From an uncultured Oscillibacter sp. (GTDB lineage: Bacteria > Bacillota > Clostridia > Oscillospirales > Oscillospiraceae): DNA of 5,666 bases. Below the pieces are notes generated by a model. It ran no database searches, was not told the DNA's origin, and was given only the letters and a program-made list of their open reading frames with translations. Below are positions 1 through 5,666 of this stretch, piece by piece (within the stretch, counting starts at the first letter, position 1; the number at the start of each line of letters is the position of its first letter). The position numbers and the translations under genes were made by a program. Location of the stretch: positions 1 through 5,666 of the forward strand of contig CAJTZL010000095.1 of the NCBI GenBank assembly GCA_910583695.1, written 5' to 3'.

Positions 1-25
1 CCGCGCCCCCGGTTGCTCACTTCCC

Positions 26-133
26 CCGTGCACGGCGCATTCTCTCTTTTCGGAAAAGAGAGACTGGGGGGTGCAAATGCACCAGCCCCCAGAGGGCTGA
101 ACACCCCACCCCGCCGGAACGGCGGAGAGCCAG
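26..133 (+). promoter_or_regulatory. Structured 5' leader of ygfK with competing hairpins
   Basis: No gene is supported in the first 159 bases; they hold strong secondary structure. Seen directly: a 10-bp palindrome CCGTGCACGG at 26-35; a perfect 10-bp stem TCTCTCTTTT/AAAAGAGAGA (41-50 with 54-63, loop CGG); immediately next to it a two-part hairpin, CTGGGG/CCCCAG (64-69 with 87-92) enclosing GGTGC/GCACC (70-74 with 79-83, loop AAAT); an alternative stem CAGCCC/GGGCTG (83-88 with 94-99) that uses the same bases and so excludes the previous one; and CCGCCG/CGGCGG (111-116 with 120-125). No hairpin is followed by a T run, so none looks like an intrinsic terminator. No convincing -35/-10 pair was found, so the promoter probably lies upstream of the window. 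A regulatory role is inferred from the structure only; it matches no riboswitch consensus I know, and a dispersed GC-rich repeat is an alternative. Confidence 0.4.
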
Positions 134-159
134 TCTGATCTTTTAAGGAGGAACACCAT

Positions 160-3111
160 ATGTCCGAACTGATGACCCCCATCCCCTTCCGGGAACTGAT
201 GACCTGGGTGACTGCCGAGTACCAGAGGGAAGGCACCGTCTTCGGCGTCCACAAGCCCTATAAGGCGGGCGTCAAGACCCTGCCCATCTTCGGCGAGAAG
301 ATTGAAACTCCCTTCGGCCCCGCCGCCGGGCCCAACACCCAGCTGGCCCAGAACATCATCGCCTCTTACTTCGCCGGAGCCCGGTTCTTCGAGCTGAAAA
401 CCGTCCAGAAAATGGACGGCGCGGAGCTCTCCGCCTGCGTCAACCGGCCCTGCATCCTGGCGGAGGACGAGTGCTACAACTGCGAGTGGTCCACGGAGCT
501 GTATGTCCAGCAGGCATTCGAGGAGTATGTAAAAGCCTGGTGCGCCTGTAAAATCATGGCCAAGATCTACGGTCTGGGCGACCCGAACGCTTTTGTCTTC
601 AACATGTCCCTGGGCTACGATCTGGCGGGCATCCAGGGGGAGAAGGTGGACGGCTTCCTGGGCGGCATGACGGACGCCTCCAAGACCCCCATTTTCCAGG
701 AGTGCATCCGGGTCCTCAAGGAGTTCTTCCCCGGGGAAGCCGCCTTCATCGACACCATCACTCCCCGCGTCTCCGGCAGCGTCACCCTCTCCACCCTCCA
801 CGGCTGCCCGCCGGACGAGATTGAGCGGATCGCCAGCTACCTGATTGAGAAGAAGCACCTCCACACCTTCGTCAAGTGCAACCCCACCATCCTGGGCTAC
901 GAAACCGCACGGTCCATCCTGGACGGCATGGGCTACGACTACATTGCCTTCGACGACCATCACTTCAAGGAGGACCTCCAGTACGCCGACGCGGTGCCCA
1001 TGTTCCACCGGCTCCAGGCCCTGGCGGACAAGAATGGGGTGGAGTTCGGCCTCAAGCTCTCCAACACCTTCCCCGTGGACGTGAAGGGCGGGGAGCTCCC
1101 CAGCGAGGAGATGTACATGGCGGGCAAGTCCCTCTTCCCCCTGACCACCACCATGGCGGCCCGGATTTCCAAGGAGTTCGGCGGCCGCATGCGGATCAGC
1201 TATGCCGGAGGCGCCGACGCGCTGAACATCGACAAGCTCTTCGCCCTGGGCATCTGGCCCATCACCATGGCCACTACGGAGCTCAAGCCCGGCGGCTACC
1301 AGCGCTTCGTCCAGATCGGCGACAAGCTGGACGCTCTGGAGTTCAAGCCCTTCACCGGCGTGGACGTGGAGGGCATCGAGGCTCTGGCCCTGGCGGCCCG
1401 GTCCGACAAATACCATGTCAAGGCCGTGAAGCCCCTGCCTAACCGTAAGCTCAGCGAGAAGGTACCCCTGCTGGACTGCTTCACCGCCCCCTGTAAGGGC
1501 GGCTGCCCCATCGGCCAGGACATCCCGGAGTACATTGAGCTGTGCCGGAAGGGCGAGTACGCCTCCGCCTTGCGGCTCATCTGTGAGAAGAACCCCCTGC
1601 CCTTCATCACGGGCACCATCTGCGCCCACCGCTGCCAGACCAAGTGCACCCGGAATTTCTATGAGGACTCCGTGCAGATCCGGGCCACAAAGCTGGTGGC
1701 CGCGGAGCGGGGCTACGAGGAATATATGTCCAAGGTGAAGGCCCCCGCCCCGGCCAACAGCGGCAAGAAGGCGGCCGTCATCGGCGGCGGCCCCACCGGC
1801 ATGGCGGCGGCGTACTTCGTGGGCCGGGCGGGCATCCCCGTCACCGTTTTTGAAAAATCCGAGCGCTTAGGCGGCATCGTCCGGCAGGTAATCCCCGGCT
1901 TCCGCATTTCCGACGAGGCCATCGACAAGGACGCGGCTCTCATCGCCAAAATGGGCGCGGAAATCAGGCTGAACACCCCCGCCCCCTCCGTCGCCCAGCT
2001 GAAGGCTCAGGGCTACACCCATATCTTCTTCGCCGTGGGCGCGTGGAAGGCCGGGCGGCTGGATATCCCCGGAAATGTGGTGCCCGTCATCGGCTGGCTG
2101 AAGGATTTGAAGGCCGGAAAGGACGTGTCCCTGGGCCATGTGGCTGTCGTCGGCGGCGGAAACACCGCCATGGACGCCGCCCGGGCGGCTCTCCGGGCGG
2201 GGGCCAAGTCCTCCACCCTGGTGTACCGCCGGACGAAGAAGTACATGCCCGCCGACGCGGAGGAGCTGGAGCTGGCCGTTGCCGACGGCGTGAACTTCCT
2301 GGAGCTGGTGGCTCCCGTGGAGCAGAAGGACGGCAGACTCCGCTGCGAGAAGATGAAGCTGGGCGAGCCCGACGAGAAAGGCCGCCGGAAGCCGGAGCCC
2401 ACCGGGGAGTTTGTGGAGATCGACTGCGACACCGTGATCTCCGCCGTAGGCGAGAAGGTGGAAAGCGAGCTCTTCACCGCGGACGGCATCGAAGTGGACG
2501 CCAAGGGCCTTCCGGACTTCCGCACCAACGTGGAGGGCGTCTATGCCGGCGGCGACGCCATGCGGGGCCCCGCCACGGTGGTGGAGGGCATCGCCGACGC
2601 CCAGTGGTTCGCCAATGCCGTCATCGGCGCGCCCCACAAATTCGAGATTCCCGCCAAGGCCAAGACCTCCCGGGCGGACGCCATCGCCAGGAAGGGCATC
2701 CTCTGTGAGTCCGCCAAGTGTGAGGGCGACCGCTGCCTCTCCTGCAATGTGGTGTGTCAGGCCTGCGCCGACGTGTGCCCCAACCGGGCCAATGTGGTGG
2801 TGGAGCTGCCCGACGGGCGGCATGAGATTCTCCACGTGGACCGGATGTGCAACGAGTGCGGAAACTGCGCCATTTTCTGCCCCTACGACTCCGCTCCCTA
2901 CCGGGATAAGTTCACCCTGTTCAAGACCCGGGAGGGCTTTGACGAAAGCGTGAACAACCAGGGCTTCCTGCCTCTGGGCGGCGGCAGGGTGCTGGTCCGG
3001 CTGGAGGGGAAGGTCTTTGAGGCGGACCTGAACGCCGAAAACGGCCTGCCTGCGGACATTGAGGTGTTCATTCTCACGGTGCTGAACAAGTACGCCTATC
3101 TGCTGGGCTAA
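160..3111 (+). CDS. ygfK: YgfK-family FAD/Fe-S oxidoreductase ('putative selenate reductase subunit')
   Basis: Large soluble iron-sulfur flavoprotein of 983 residues, close to the roughly 1030 of E. coli YgfK. The ATG start is 8 bases after AGGAGG. Three modules are visible. Residues about 1-420 form a dihydroorotate/dihydropyrimidine-dehydrogenase-like barrel, with GPAAGPNTQLAQN (53-65), FELKTV (77-82), LSTLHGCPPDE (210-220), FVKCNPT (237-243) and ISYAGGADALN (346-356). Residues about 430-830 are a GltD/PreT-like unit: a cysteine-rich Fe-S domain (C440, C445, C449, C488, C492, C496), an FAD fold with GGGPTG (542-547), an NAD(P)H fold with GGGNTA (665-670) and a closing AGGD (796-799). Residues about 849-907 are a ferredoxin-like tail with C859, C862, C866, C869, C873 and CNECGNCAIFCP (897-908). 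By analogy with dihydropyrimidine dehydrogenase, electrons would pass from NAD(P)H through FAD and Fe-S centres to a flavin in the barrel. The family occurs in anaerobic purine/uric-acid degradation loci, and E. coli genetics linked it to selenate reduction; the true substrate is unknown. There is no molybdopterin domain, signal peptide or membrane segment. Family call is firm, reaction is not. Confidence 0.93.
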   Translation: MSELMTPIPFRELMTWVTAEYQREGTVFGVHKPYKAGVKTLPIFGEKIETPFGPAAGPNTQLAQNIIASYFAGARFFELKTVQKMDGAELSACVNRPCILAEDECYNCEWSTELYVQQAFEEYVKAWCACKIMAKIYGLGDPNAFVFNMSLGYDLAGIQGEKVDGFLGGMTDASKTPIFQECIRVLKEFFPGEAAFIDTITPRVSGSVTLSTLHGCPPDEIERIASYLIEKKHLHTFVKCNPTILGYETARSILDGMGYDYIAFDDHHFKEDLQYADAVPMFHRLQALADKNGVEFGLKLSNTFPVDVKGGELPSEEMYMAGKSLFPLTTTMAARISKEFGGRMRISYAGGADALNIDKLFALGIWPITMATTELKPGGYQRFVQIGDKLDALEFKPFTGVDVEGIEALALAARSDKYHVKAVKPLPNRKLSEKVPLLDCFTAPCKGGCPIGQDIPEYIELCRKGEYASALRLICEKNPLPFITGTICAHRCQTKCTRNFYEDSVQIRATKLVAAERGYEEYMSKVKAPAPANSGKKAAVIGGGPTGMAAAYFVGRAGIPVTVFEKSERLGGIVRQVIPGFRISDEAIDKDAALIAKMGAEIRLNTPAPSVAQLKAQGYTHIFFAVGAWKAGRLDIPGNVVPVIGWLKDLKAGKDVSLGHVAVVGGGNTAMDAARAALRAGAKSSTLVYRRTKKYMPADAEELELAVADGVNFLELVAPVEQKDGRLRCEKMKLGEPDEKGRRKPEPTGEFVEIDCDTVISAVGEKVESELFTADGIEVDAKGLPDFRTNVEGVYAGGDAMRGPATVVEGIADAQWFANAVIGAPHKFEIPAKAKTSRADAIARKGILCESAKCEGDRCLSCNVVCQACADVCPNRANVVVELPDGRHEILHVDRMCNECGNCAIFCPYDSAPYRDKFTLFKTREGFDESVNNQGFLPLGGGRVLVRLEGKVFEADLNAENGLPADIEVFILTVLNKYAYLLG

Positions 3112-3121
3112 ACAAAAACGC

Positions 3122-3162
3122 GCGGAGGCCGGAAAATCCCGGCCTCCGCCTTTTGTGTTTTT
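3122..3162 (+). terminator. Intrinsic terminator after ygfK
   Basis: A perfect 11-bp stem GCGGAGGCCGG/CCGGCCTCCGC (3122-3132 with 3139-3149, loop AAAATC) starts 11 bases after the ygfK stop and is followed by TTTTGTGTTTTT (3151-3162). An A-rich run (AACAAAAAC, 3111-3119) lies on the other side, so the same hairpin could also stop transcription coming from the minus strand, although no minus-strand gene is seen nearby. It separates ygfK from the uppP unit. Confidence 0.92.
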
Positions 3163-3183
3163 GGAAGGTCTGCCGTTTAGGGA

Positions 3184-3240
3184 GCCCTTCTCCGGGGGCC
3201 CGACGCTTCCGGGAAAAGGGCGGACACGCAGGTCCGCCCC
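3184..3240. other. GC-rich hairpin element in the intergenic region, possible dispersed repeat
   Basis: The gap between ygfK and uppP (3112-3407, about 296 bases) holds no supported gene. Beyond the terminator it contains a perfect 8-bp stem GGGCGGAC/GTCCGCCC (3218-3225 with 3232-3239, loop ACGCAG), followed by CTACAGG. A second possible pairing, GCCCTT/AAGGGC (3184-3189 with 3216-3221), overlaps its left arm. There is no T tail, so it is not a simple terminator. The 'GGCGGAC...GTCCGCC-CCTACA' form resembles short palindromic repeats scattered between genes in high-GC gut clostridia, but only one copy is visible here, so that reading is inference. Confidence 0.4.
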
Positions 3241-3355
3241 TACAGGCGGTTCCCCTCGATCAAAGACACGGCCGGGCGCTGCCCCATGGCGGTTCGTTCC
3301 GCTCCTTGCTCCCGGAGGACTTTTGGAAATATGACTGGAATTTACAGCCCGTCCG

Positions 3356-3364
3356 TGGTATACT
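3356..3364 (+). promoter_or_regulatory. Probable extended -10 promoter of uppP-ftsK
   Basis: TGG-TATACT forms an extended -10 element (TG at 3356-3357, hexamer TATACT at 3359-3364), one mismatch from TATAAT. The -35 at normal spacing (TGGAAT, 3336-3341, 17-base spacer) is weak, which is usual where an extended -10 is present. TTTACA at 3341-3346 is a better -35 hexamer but sits only 12 bases from TATACT; paired with TATTCT at 3366-3371 the spacer would be 19. Transcription would start near 3371, leaving a leader of about 37 bases. The local drop in GC supports a promoter here. Confidence 0.6.
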
Positions 3365-3392
3365 GTATTCTACATGAAAAATTTCCCGAGTT

Positions 3393-3397
3393 AGGAG
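3393..3397 (+). promoter_or_regulatory. Ribosome binding site that decides the uppP start
   Basis: AGGAG is the only Shine-Dalgarno-like sequence before uppP. It ends one base before the in-frame GTG at 3399, too close to serve it, but 10 bases before the in-frame TTG at 3408, which is workable. The TTG is therefore preferred. Confidence 0.6.
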
Positions 3398-3407
3398 TGT
3401 GAATCCT

Positions 3408-4244
3408 TTGACCCTGCTTTCTTCCATTCTCCTTGGCGTCATCCAGGGAGTGACGGAGTTTCTGCCGGTGTCCAGCTCCGGCCATCTGGCCATTGCCGAG
3501 CACCTGCTGAATGTCTCCGGCGCGTCGTCCAGCCCGCCCTTTTTTGACGTACTGCTCCATCTGGGCACGCTGTTCGCCGTCTTCGCCGCCTACTGGGGGG
3601 ATATCCGGGACATGATCCTGGAGTTCTTCTGCGGCGTGAGCGACCTGATCCACAGAACCACCCCCAACCGCGTTCCCCCCGCCCGGCGGATGATCCTGCT
3701 GATCATCGTGGGCACCCTGCCCCTCTTCGCCGTGCTGCCGGTCAGGGAGGCCATTGAGTCCCTGGGGGACAACATGTATTTCGTGGCCTTCGCATTGCTT
3801 GGCACCGGCTGTCTCCTCTTTGCCAGCGATCACGTGCGCCGGGGCCGGAAAACGGAGAAGTCCGCAACCATGCTGGACGCCTTGCTGGTGGGCGCGGGGC
3901 AGGCCCTGGCCACATGCCCGGGAATCTCCCGGTCCGGCACCACCATCACCGCCGGATGCTTTGTGGGCTTCGACCGGAAGTTCGCCGTCCGCTACTCCTT
4001 CCTCATGTCCATCCCCGCCATTCTGGGGGCCAACATCCTGAGCCTCAAGGACGCCTTGGAGGGAGACATCCTCTGGGCGGAGGTACCGGTTTATCTTGTG
4101 GGCGTGGCGGCGGCTGCCGTGGTGGGCTACGCCTGCATCCGCCTGATCAAGCTGGTGGCGGACAAGGGGAAGTTCGGTTTCTTCGCCTACTACTGCTGGC
4201 TGGCTGGCATTGTCACCCTGGCTTTGATTTTCACCCAAACGTAA
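3408..4244 (+). CDS. uppP: Undecaprenyl-diphosphatase (BacA/UppP family)
   Basis: Integral membrane phosphatase that converts undecaprenyl diphosphate to the monophosphate, so the lipid carrier for peptidoglycan and other wall polymers can be reused; overproduction is known to give bacitracin resistance. From the TTG start it has 278 residues, normal for the family (about 265-280). Both signature regions are present: QGVTEFLPVSSSGH (13-26), where Q13 and E17 form the (E/Q)xxxE motif and H26 matches the catalytic histidine of E. coli, and PGISRSGTT (171-179) with R175 the expected phosphate-binding arginine. Several hydrophobic segments are evident, for example about 47-62, 95-111, 123-139, 201-212, 227-247 and 257-275. 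It begins a probable two-gene operon with ftsK. An in-frame GTG at 3399 would add three residues, but its spacing to the ribosome binding site is too short. Function is firm; start codon is moderately sure. Confidence 0.95.
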   Translation: MTLLSSILLGVIQGVTEFLPVSSSGHLAIAEHLLNVSGASSSPPFFDVLLHLGTLFAVFAAYWGDIRDMILEFFCGVSDLIHRTTPNRVPPARRMILLIIVGTLPLFAVLPVREAIESLGDNMYFVAFALLGTGCLLFASDHVRRGRKTEKSATMLDALLVGAGQALATCPGISRSGTTITAGCFVGFDRKFAVRYSFLMSIPAILGANILSLKDALEGDILWAEVPVYLVGVAAAAVVGYACIRLIKLVADKGKFGFFAYYCWLAGIVTLALIFTQT

Positions 4245-4265
4245 CCCAAAACGGAGGTACATACC

Positions 4266-5666
4266 GTGGCTTCCTCATCTCAAAAGAAACCCGCCGCCAA
4301 ACGGTCCGGTGGCAAATCCGCGAAAAAGCCCCCCCAGAAGCAGCCCATCCGCCGGGAAGTCACCGGCGGCGTGCTGCTGGTCCTGGCCCTGTGCGTCTTT
4401 GTGGGCTATTTCGGCATCAATGCCCTGTTCCTGGACTTCTTTGCCAAGCTCCTGAAGGGCCTTTTCGGCTACGGCTACTGGCTGGCGGGGCCCGCCCTGG
4501 TGCTGGCGGGGCTCATCCTGATCTTCCACCGGGGCCGCCCCGTTCAACTGCGGACCACCTGTGCGCTGCTGCTGCCGCCGCTGTTCGGCTGCCTGACCCA
4601 TCTGGTATTCTGCAAGAAGGTCTACGAGCCTTCCTTCTTCAGCATGCTGGGGGCCATCTGGACCGACGGCGTGGCCCTGGAGTCCGGCGGCGCCGTCTCC
4701 GGCGTGCTGGCCAACGGGTCCGCCGCCGTTTTCTCCCCTCTGGCGTCGGTCATCCTGTTTACGGTGCTGTTTATGGCCCTGCTCTTTGTGTCCCTGCGGC
4801 TGACTCTGGCGGCCTTTGCCGAGTGGCGGAATACCCGGCTCCCCTATGAGGAGCCGCCGGAACCCGCCATCCGGGTGACTCCCGTTGACCCGCCCAGGAG
4901 GCGGGCCTCCGCCGGTCCCAAGCCCCAGATCGACATTCCCCTGGACGGCGAGGAGCGGCCCGCCAGGGCGGAGAAGTCCGGAAAGTTCACCAGCTTCTTC
5001 CGCCACAAGGCCGATGCCCAGCCCACCCCGGATCAGGTGCTGGCGGCTCCCCTGCCAAAGCCGGAGCCCATCCCTGAGCCGGAGCGGCCCCGGGCAGCCA
5101 TTCCCGTGCCGCCTCCCGCGCCGGTACCGGAGCCGGCCGCCTCCCTTGTCCCGGTAGCGCCGGAGCCCCCGGAGCCTGTCCCGGAACCGCCGCGTTCGGA
5201 GCCCCCTTCTTCGCCCCCCCCTCAGCCGGAGAAGCCACTGCCCACGGCGGAGGCCTTCACCCGTAGCGGCAAGGCCGAGACCGCCAAGGAAGTGGCGGCC
5301 CAGACCGCTGCCGTGGCCGCGGAAATCGAGGAGAAGCTGGCCCTGGAGGAGGGGGAGTACCCCTATCCGCCGGTGGATCTTTTGCAGCTGAACCAGGGGG
5401 AGAACCACGTTGAGGCCGGGGCGGAGCTGCGGAACAACTCCCGCCGTCTGGCGGAAACCCTGACCAGCTTCGGCGTGGACGCCGCCCCGGGGGACGTGAT
5501 TCACGGCCCCTCCGTCACCCGGTACGAGTTCATTCTGGAGCAAGGCGTGAAGCTCTCCAAGATTACGAATCTGGCGGACGACATCGCCCTGGCCCTGGGG
5601 GCTACCGGCGTGCGCATCGCCCCCATTCCCGACAAGATCTCCGTGGTGGGCATCGAGGTGCCCAAC
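4266..5666 (+). CDS. ftsK: DNA translocase FtsK/SpoIIIE, N-terminal part (cut by window end)
   Basis: Membrane-anchored DNA pump that moves chromosomal DNA through the closing septum; in spore formers the same family (SpoIIIE) packs the forespore chromosome. The frame stays open for 467 codons to the last base. It starts at GTG, 8 bases after GGAGG (4253-4257), 21 bases after the uppP stop, suggesting co-transcription. Seen in order: a basic Lys/Ser/Pro tail (1-30); a four-helix membrane anchor (about 33-58, 69-88, 98-116, 153-186); a long Pro/Glu/Ala-rich linker (about 195-328) with repeated PEP units; a short Ala/Glu-rich, probably helical stretch (335-363); and the start of the alpha domain of the motor (about 382-467) with GPSVTRYEF (414-422), GVKLSKITNLADDIALALGA (427-446) and VGIEVPN (461-467), very close to SpoIIIE/FtsK. 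The Walker A/B motor core and the DNA-reading gamma domain lie beyond the window. Whether it acts in division, sporulation or both cannot be told here. Confidence 0.95.
   Translation, partial: MASSSQKKPAAKRSGGKSAKKPPQKQPIRREVTGGVLLVLALCVFVGYFGINALFLDFFAKLLKGLFGYGYWLAGPALVLAGLILIFHRGRPVQLRTTCALLLPPLFGCLTHLVFCKKVYEPSFFSMLGAIWTDGVALESGGAVSGVLANGSAAVFSPLASVILFTVLFMALLFVSLRLTLAAFAEWRNTRLPYEEPPEPAIRVTPVDPPRRRASAGPKPQIDIPLDGEERPARAEKSGKFTSFFRHKADAQPTPDQVLAAPLPKPEPIPEPERPRAAIPVPPPAPVPEPAASLVPVAPEPPEPVPEPPRSEPPSSPPPQPEKPLPTAEAFTRSGKAETAKEVAAQTAAVAAEIEEKLALEEGEYPYPPVDLLQLNQGENHVEAGAELRNNSRRLAETLTSFGVDAAPGDVIHGPSVTRYEFILEQGVKLSKITNLADDIALALGATGVRIAPIPDKISVVGIEVPN

Noticed and set aside
13..43. Possible promoter TTGCTC (13-18) with CATTCT (38-43) before ygfK
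   Set aside because: The spacer is 19 bases and the -10 matches only three of six positions, so it is no better than chance.
1..144. Possible 3' end of an upstream gene (plus-strand frames stay open to about 99, 138 and 144)
   Set aside because: All three frames are open because the DNA is GC-rich; none gives a recognisable C-terminus, and the region is dominated by palindromes.
1867..2835. Open frame of about 320 codons on the minus strand inside ygfK
   Set aside because: It lies fully opposite a well-conserved gene in high-GC DNA, where long antisense frames are common; its Gly/His/Leu-rich translation matches no family I know.
3361..3375. TACTGTAT near the uppP promoter, like half of an enterobacterial LexA box
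   Set aside because: The second half (ACAG) is absent, and Firmicutes LexA uses a different consensus; only a short ATAC-T-GTAT dyad overlapping the -10 remains.
3153..3377. Short plus-strand frames in the ygfK-uppP gap, including a 38-codon frame from ATG 3286
   Set aside because: They overlap the terminator, hairpin element or promoter, lack a ribosome binding site and have no recognisable sequence.
3342..4262. Open frame of about 306 codons on the minus strand opposite uppP
   Set aside because: It is a shadow of uppP: no recognisable domain, and it runs through the uppP promoter region.
4275..5543. Open frame of about 420 codons on the minus strand opposite ftsK
   Set aside because: Composition is low-complexity (Gly, Arg, Gln rich) and mirrors the Pro-rich linker on the other strand; the plus-strand frame clearly encodes FtsK/SpoIIIE.

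Overview
The window looks like chromosomal DNA from a GC-rich, anaerobic, Firmicutes-type bacterium, probably a gut clostridium of the Oscillospirales kind. This is inferred from the high GC throughout, strong AGGAGG-type ribosome binding sites, GTG/TTG starts, a SpoIIIE-like sequence in the last gene, and a YgfK flavoenzyme of the type found in purine-degrading gut anaerobes. No 16S or other phylogenetic marker is present, so the genus stays open. No mobile element, CRISPR array, tRNA or rRNA gene was seen.

Layout: positions 1-159 are a non-coding leader that can fold into several GC-rich hairpins, two of them mutually exclusive. It ends in a strong ribosome binding site. Positions 160-3111 (+) encode a 983-residue iron-sulfur flavoprotein of the YgfK family. 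A strong 11-bp hairpin terminator with T-rich tail (3122-3162) closes this unit. Positions 3163-3407 are non-coding and hold a GC-rich hairpin element around 3184-3240 and a probable extended -10 promoter at 3356-3364. From there runs a second unit on the same strand: uppP (undecaprenyl-diphosphatase, 3408-4244), then, after 21 bases, the first 467 codons of an FtsK/SpoIIIE DNA translocase (4266 to the window end, cut by the window edge).

The two units look functionally separate. The first is redox metabolism: a soluble enzyme that joins a dihydropyrimidine-dehydrogenase-like flavin barrel, an NAD(P)H/FAD module and several Fe-S centres in one chain. The family is associated with anaerobic purine/uric-acid catabolism and, by older E. 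coli genetics, with selenate reduction; its exact reaction is not established. The second unit is envelope and division: recycling of the undecaprenyl lipid carrier for wall synthesis beside the membrane-anchored DNA pump that clears chromosomes from the septum.

Nothing here amounts to a clearly new system. The points most worth checking are the permuted architecture of YgfK, the switch-like leader in front of it, the unexplained hairpin element between the two units, and the start codon of uppP.
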